From Ardenticatenales bacterium (GTDB lineage Bacteria; Chloroflexota; Anaerolineae; Ardenticatenales; Ardenticatenaceae): DNA of 5,368 bases. The notes under the pieces were generated by a model. That model worked only from the letters and a program-made list of their open reading frames with translations. It was not told the origin of the DNA and searched no databases. Made by a program: the position numbers and the translations under genes. Shown here one piece after another: positions 4,939 through 5,368 of this stretch (positions within the stretch are counted from its first letter, which is position 1; each line of letters begins with the position of its first letter). The stretch is taken from the NCBI GenBank assembly GCA_013812995.1, contig JACCSL010000457.1:1-5368 (forward strand). The letters are read 5' to 3'.

Positions 4939-5368
4939 CTAGTTGCCGCTAATCCGGCGTTGGTACTGGATGATGAGGTCCTCGTAGTAGCCGGAGAGGG
5001 GAGGTCGATCCTCGCCCGCGTAGCTGCCGGAGTCAAAGCCCCCGGAGAAGCTGCTCCCAGGCACAATTGCGCCGTTGTCCACCCCCGCCTGGGAGCCACT
5101 ACCCTCGCGCTCCTGCGTCTCCCCCGTGCTGCCCTGCTGCCCCTGAACGAGGTCGGGGTCGCCCCAGGAAGGAACGAGAACCTCCTCGTTGCCGCCACCG
5201 AAGTTCGGATCGCCTTCCACCGCGCCGGGGCCGGATCGATCGGGGTCGCTGCCTGCAAAGCTGCCGCTTCCGGTGCGCCCGCCGCCATCGGTGGGAGAGT
5301 TTGAACCCCCACCCCCGCCGCCCGGCTGACCTTGTCCCTGACCCTGACCCTGACCCTGACCCTGACCT
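4939..5368 (-). CDS. Glycine-rich (Gly-Gln)n-tailed protein, C-terminal part (cut by right edge)
   Basis: The frame is open from the right edge for 142 codons to a TAG at 4941-4939; the N-terminus lies outside the window, so the GTG at 5220 need not be the true start. The visible part begins with seven Gly-Gln dipeptides, then a glycine run, then a low-complexity stretch rich in Gly, Ser, Asp and Pro, with FGGGNEEVLVPSWGDPDLV near the middle. Only the last ~18 residues (LSGYYEDLIIQYQRRISGN) look capable of regular structure. No membrane segment or catalytic motif is seen. I do not recognise a family. From memory, long membrane proteins encoded beside moxR in Chloroflexota often end in a similar disordered Gly/Gln-rich tail with a short helical end, which would fit, but this is a weak inference. 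Coding status is supported by in-frame repeats and synonymous change (GGA CAA among GGT CAG codons). Confidence 0.62.
   Translation of the reverse strand, partial: GQGQGQGQGQGQGQPGGGGGGSNSPTDGGGRTGSGSFAGSDPDRSGPGAVEGDPNFGGGNEEVLVPSWGDPDLVQGQQGSTGETQEREGSGSQAGVDNGAIVPGSSFSGGFDSGSYAGEDRPPLSGYYEDLIIQYQRRISGN
5336..5365. repeat. Hexamer tandem repeat CCCTGA, five copies
   Basis: Five perfect head-to-tail copies of CCCTGA on the plus strand, read on the minus strand as GGT CAG codons that encode Gly-Gln. Because the unit is six bases, gain or loss of copies keeps the frame. The repeat reaches almost to the window edge, so its full length is unknown. Confidence 0.9.

Noticed and set aside
4678..5304. 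208-codon plus-strand open frame across the repeat element and the glycine-rich gene
   Set aside because: Its first half is translated palindromic repeat and its second half is antisense to the better-supported minus-strand frame; it has no recognisable domain and no good ribosome-binding site.

Overview
The window is a GC-rich bacterial segment with every supported gene on the minus strand. Reading in the direction of transcription (high to low coordinates), it holds: the C-terminal end of a glycine-rich, repeat-tailed protein of unknown function (4939-5368, cut by the right edge); a 372-bp gene-free stretch built largely from a nested inverted-repeat element; a MoxR-family AAA+ ATPase (3562-4566); a 139-bp spacer packed with DnaA-box-like 9-mers; a DUF58 protein (2532-3422); a 254-bp spacer with a terminator-like hairpin and a good sigma70-type promoter; a large BatA/VWA-type membrane protein (301-2277); and the N-terminal part of a nucleotidyltransferase-like protein (1-304, cut by the left edge) that overlaps the previous gene by ATGA.

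The core is the widespread MoxR - DUF58 - VWA membrane protein module. In known examples the MoxR ATPase acts as a chaperone-like AAA+ motor, and the DUF58 and VWA proteins carry metal-ion-dependent adhesion sites (MIDAS) that mediate protein contacts, together supporting maturation or assembly of envelope or metal-containing complexes. The substrate here cannot be read from the sequence. All catalytic and metal-binding motifs are present, so the module looks functional. Although the genes run in the same direction, they are not tightly packed: the spacers contain signals suggesting that the BatA-like gene has its own promoter.

The taxon cannot be fixed without a search. The GC-rich codons, the MoxR/DUF58/BatA set with a (Gly-Gln)n-tailed neighbour, and the intergenic repeats of CCCTCTCCC and TTTTACG type resemble what I know from Chloroflexota genomes; this is a tentative inference.

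The most unusual signal is in non-coding DNA: five TTWTNCACA 9-mers (the DnaA-box consensus), all in one orientation and starting 20, 20, 22 and 10 bp apart, fill the moxR-DUF58 spacer, and a sixth perfect TTATCCACA lies just inside the 3' end of moxR. This could be a chromosomal or plasmid replication origin, a DnaA-titrating locus, or DnaA-responsive control of the DUF58 gene. The second notable structure is the nested inverted-repeat element upstream of moxR, with a 12-bp-arm palindrome at its centre and heptamer arrays at its outer ends.
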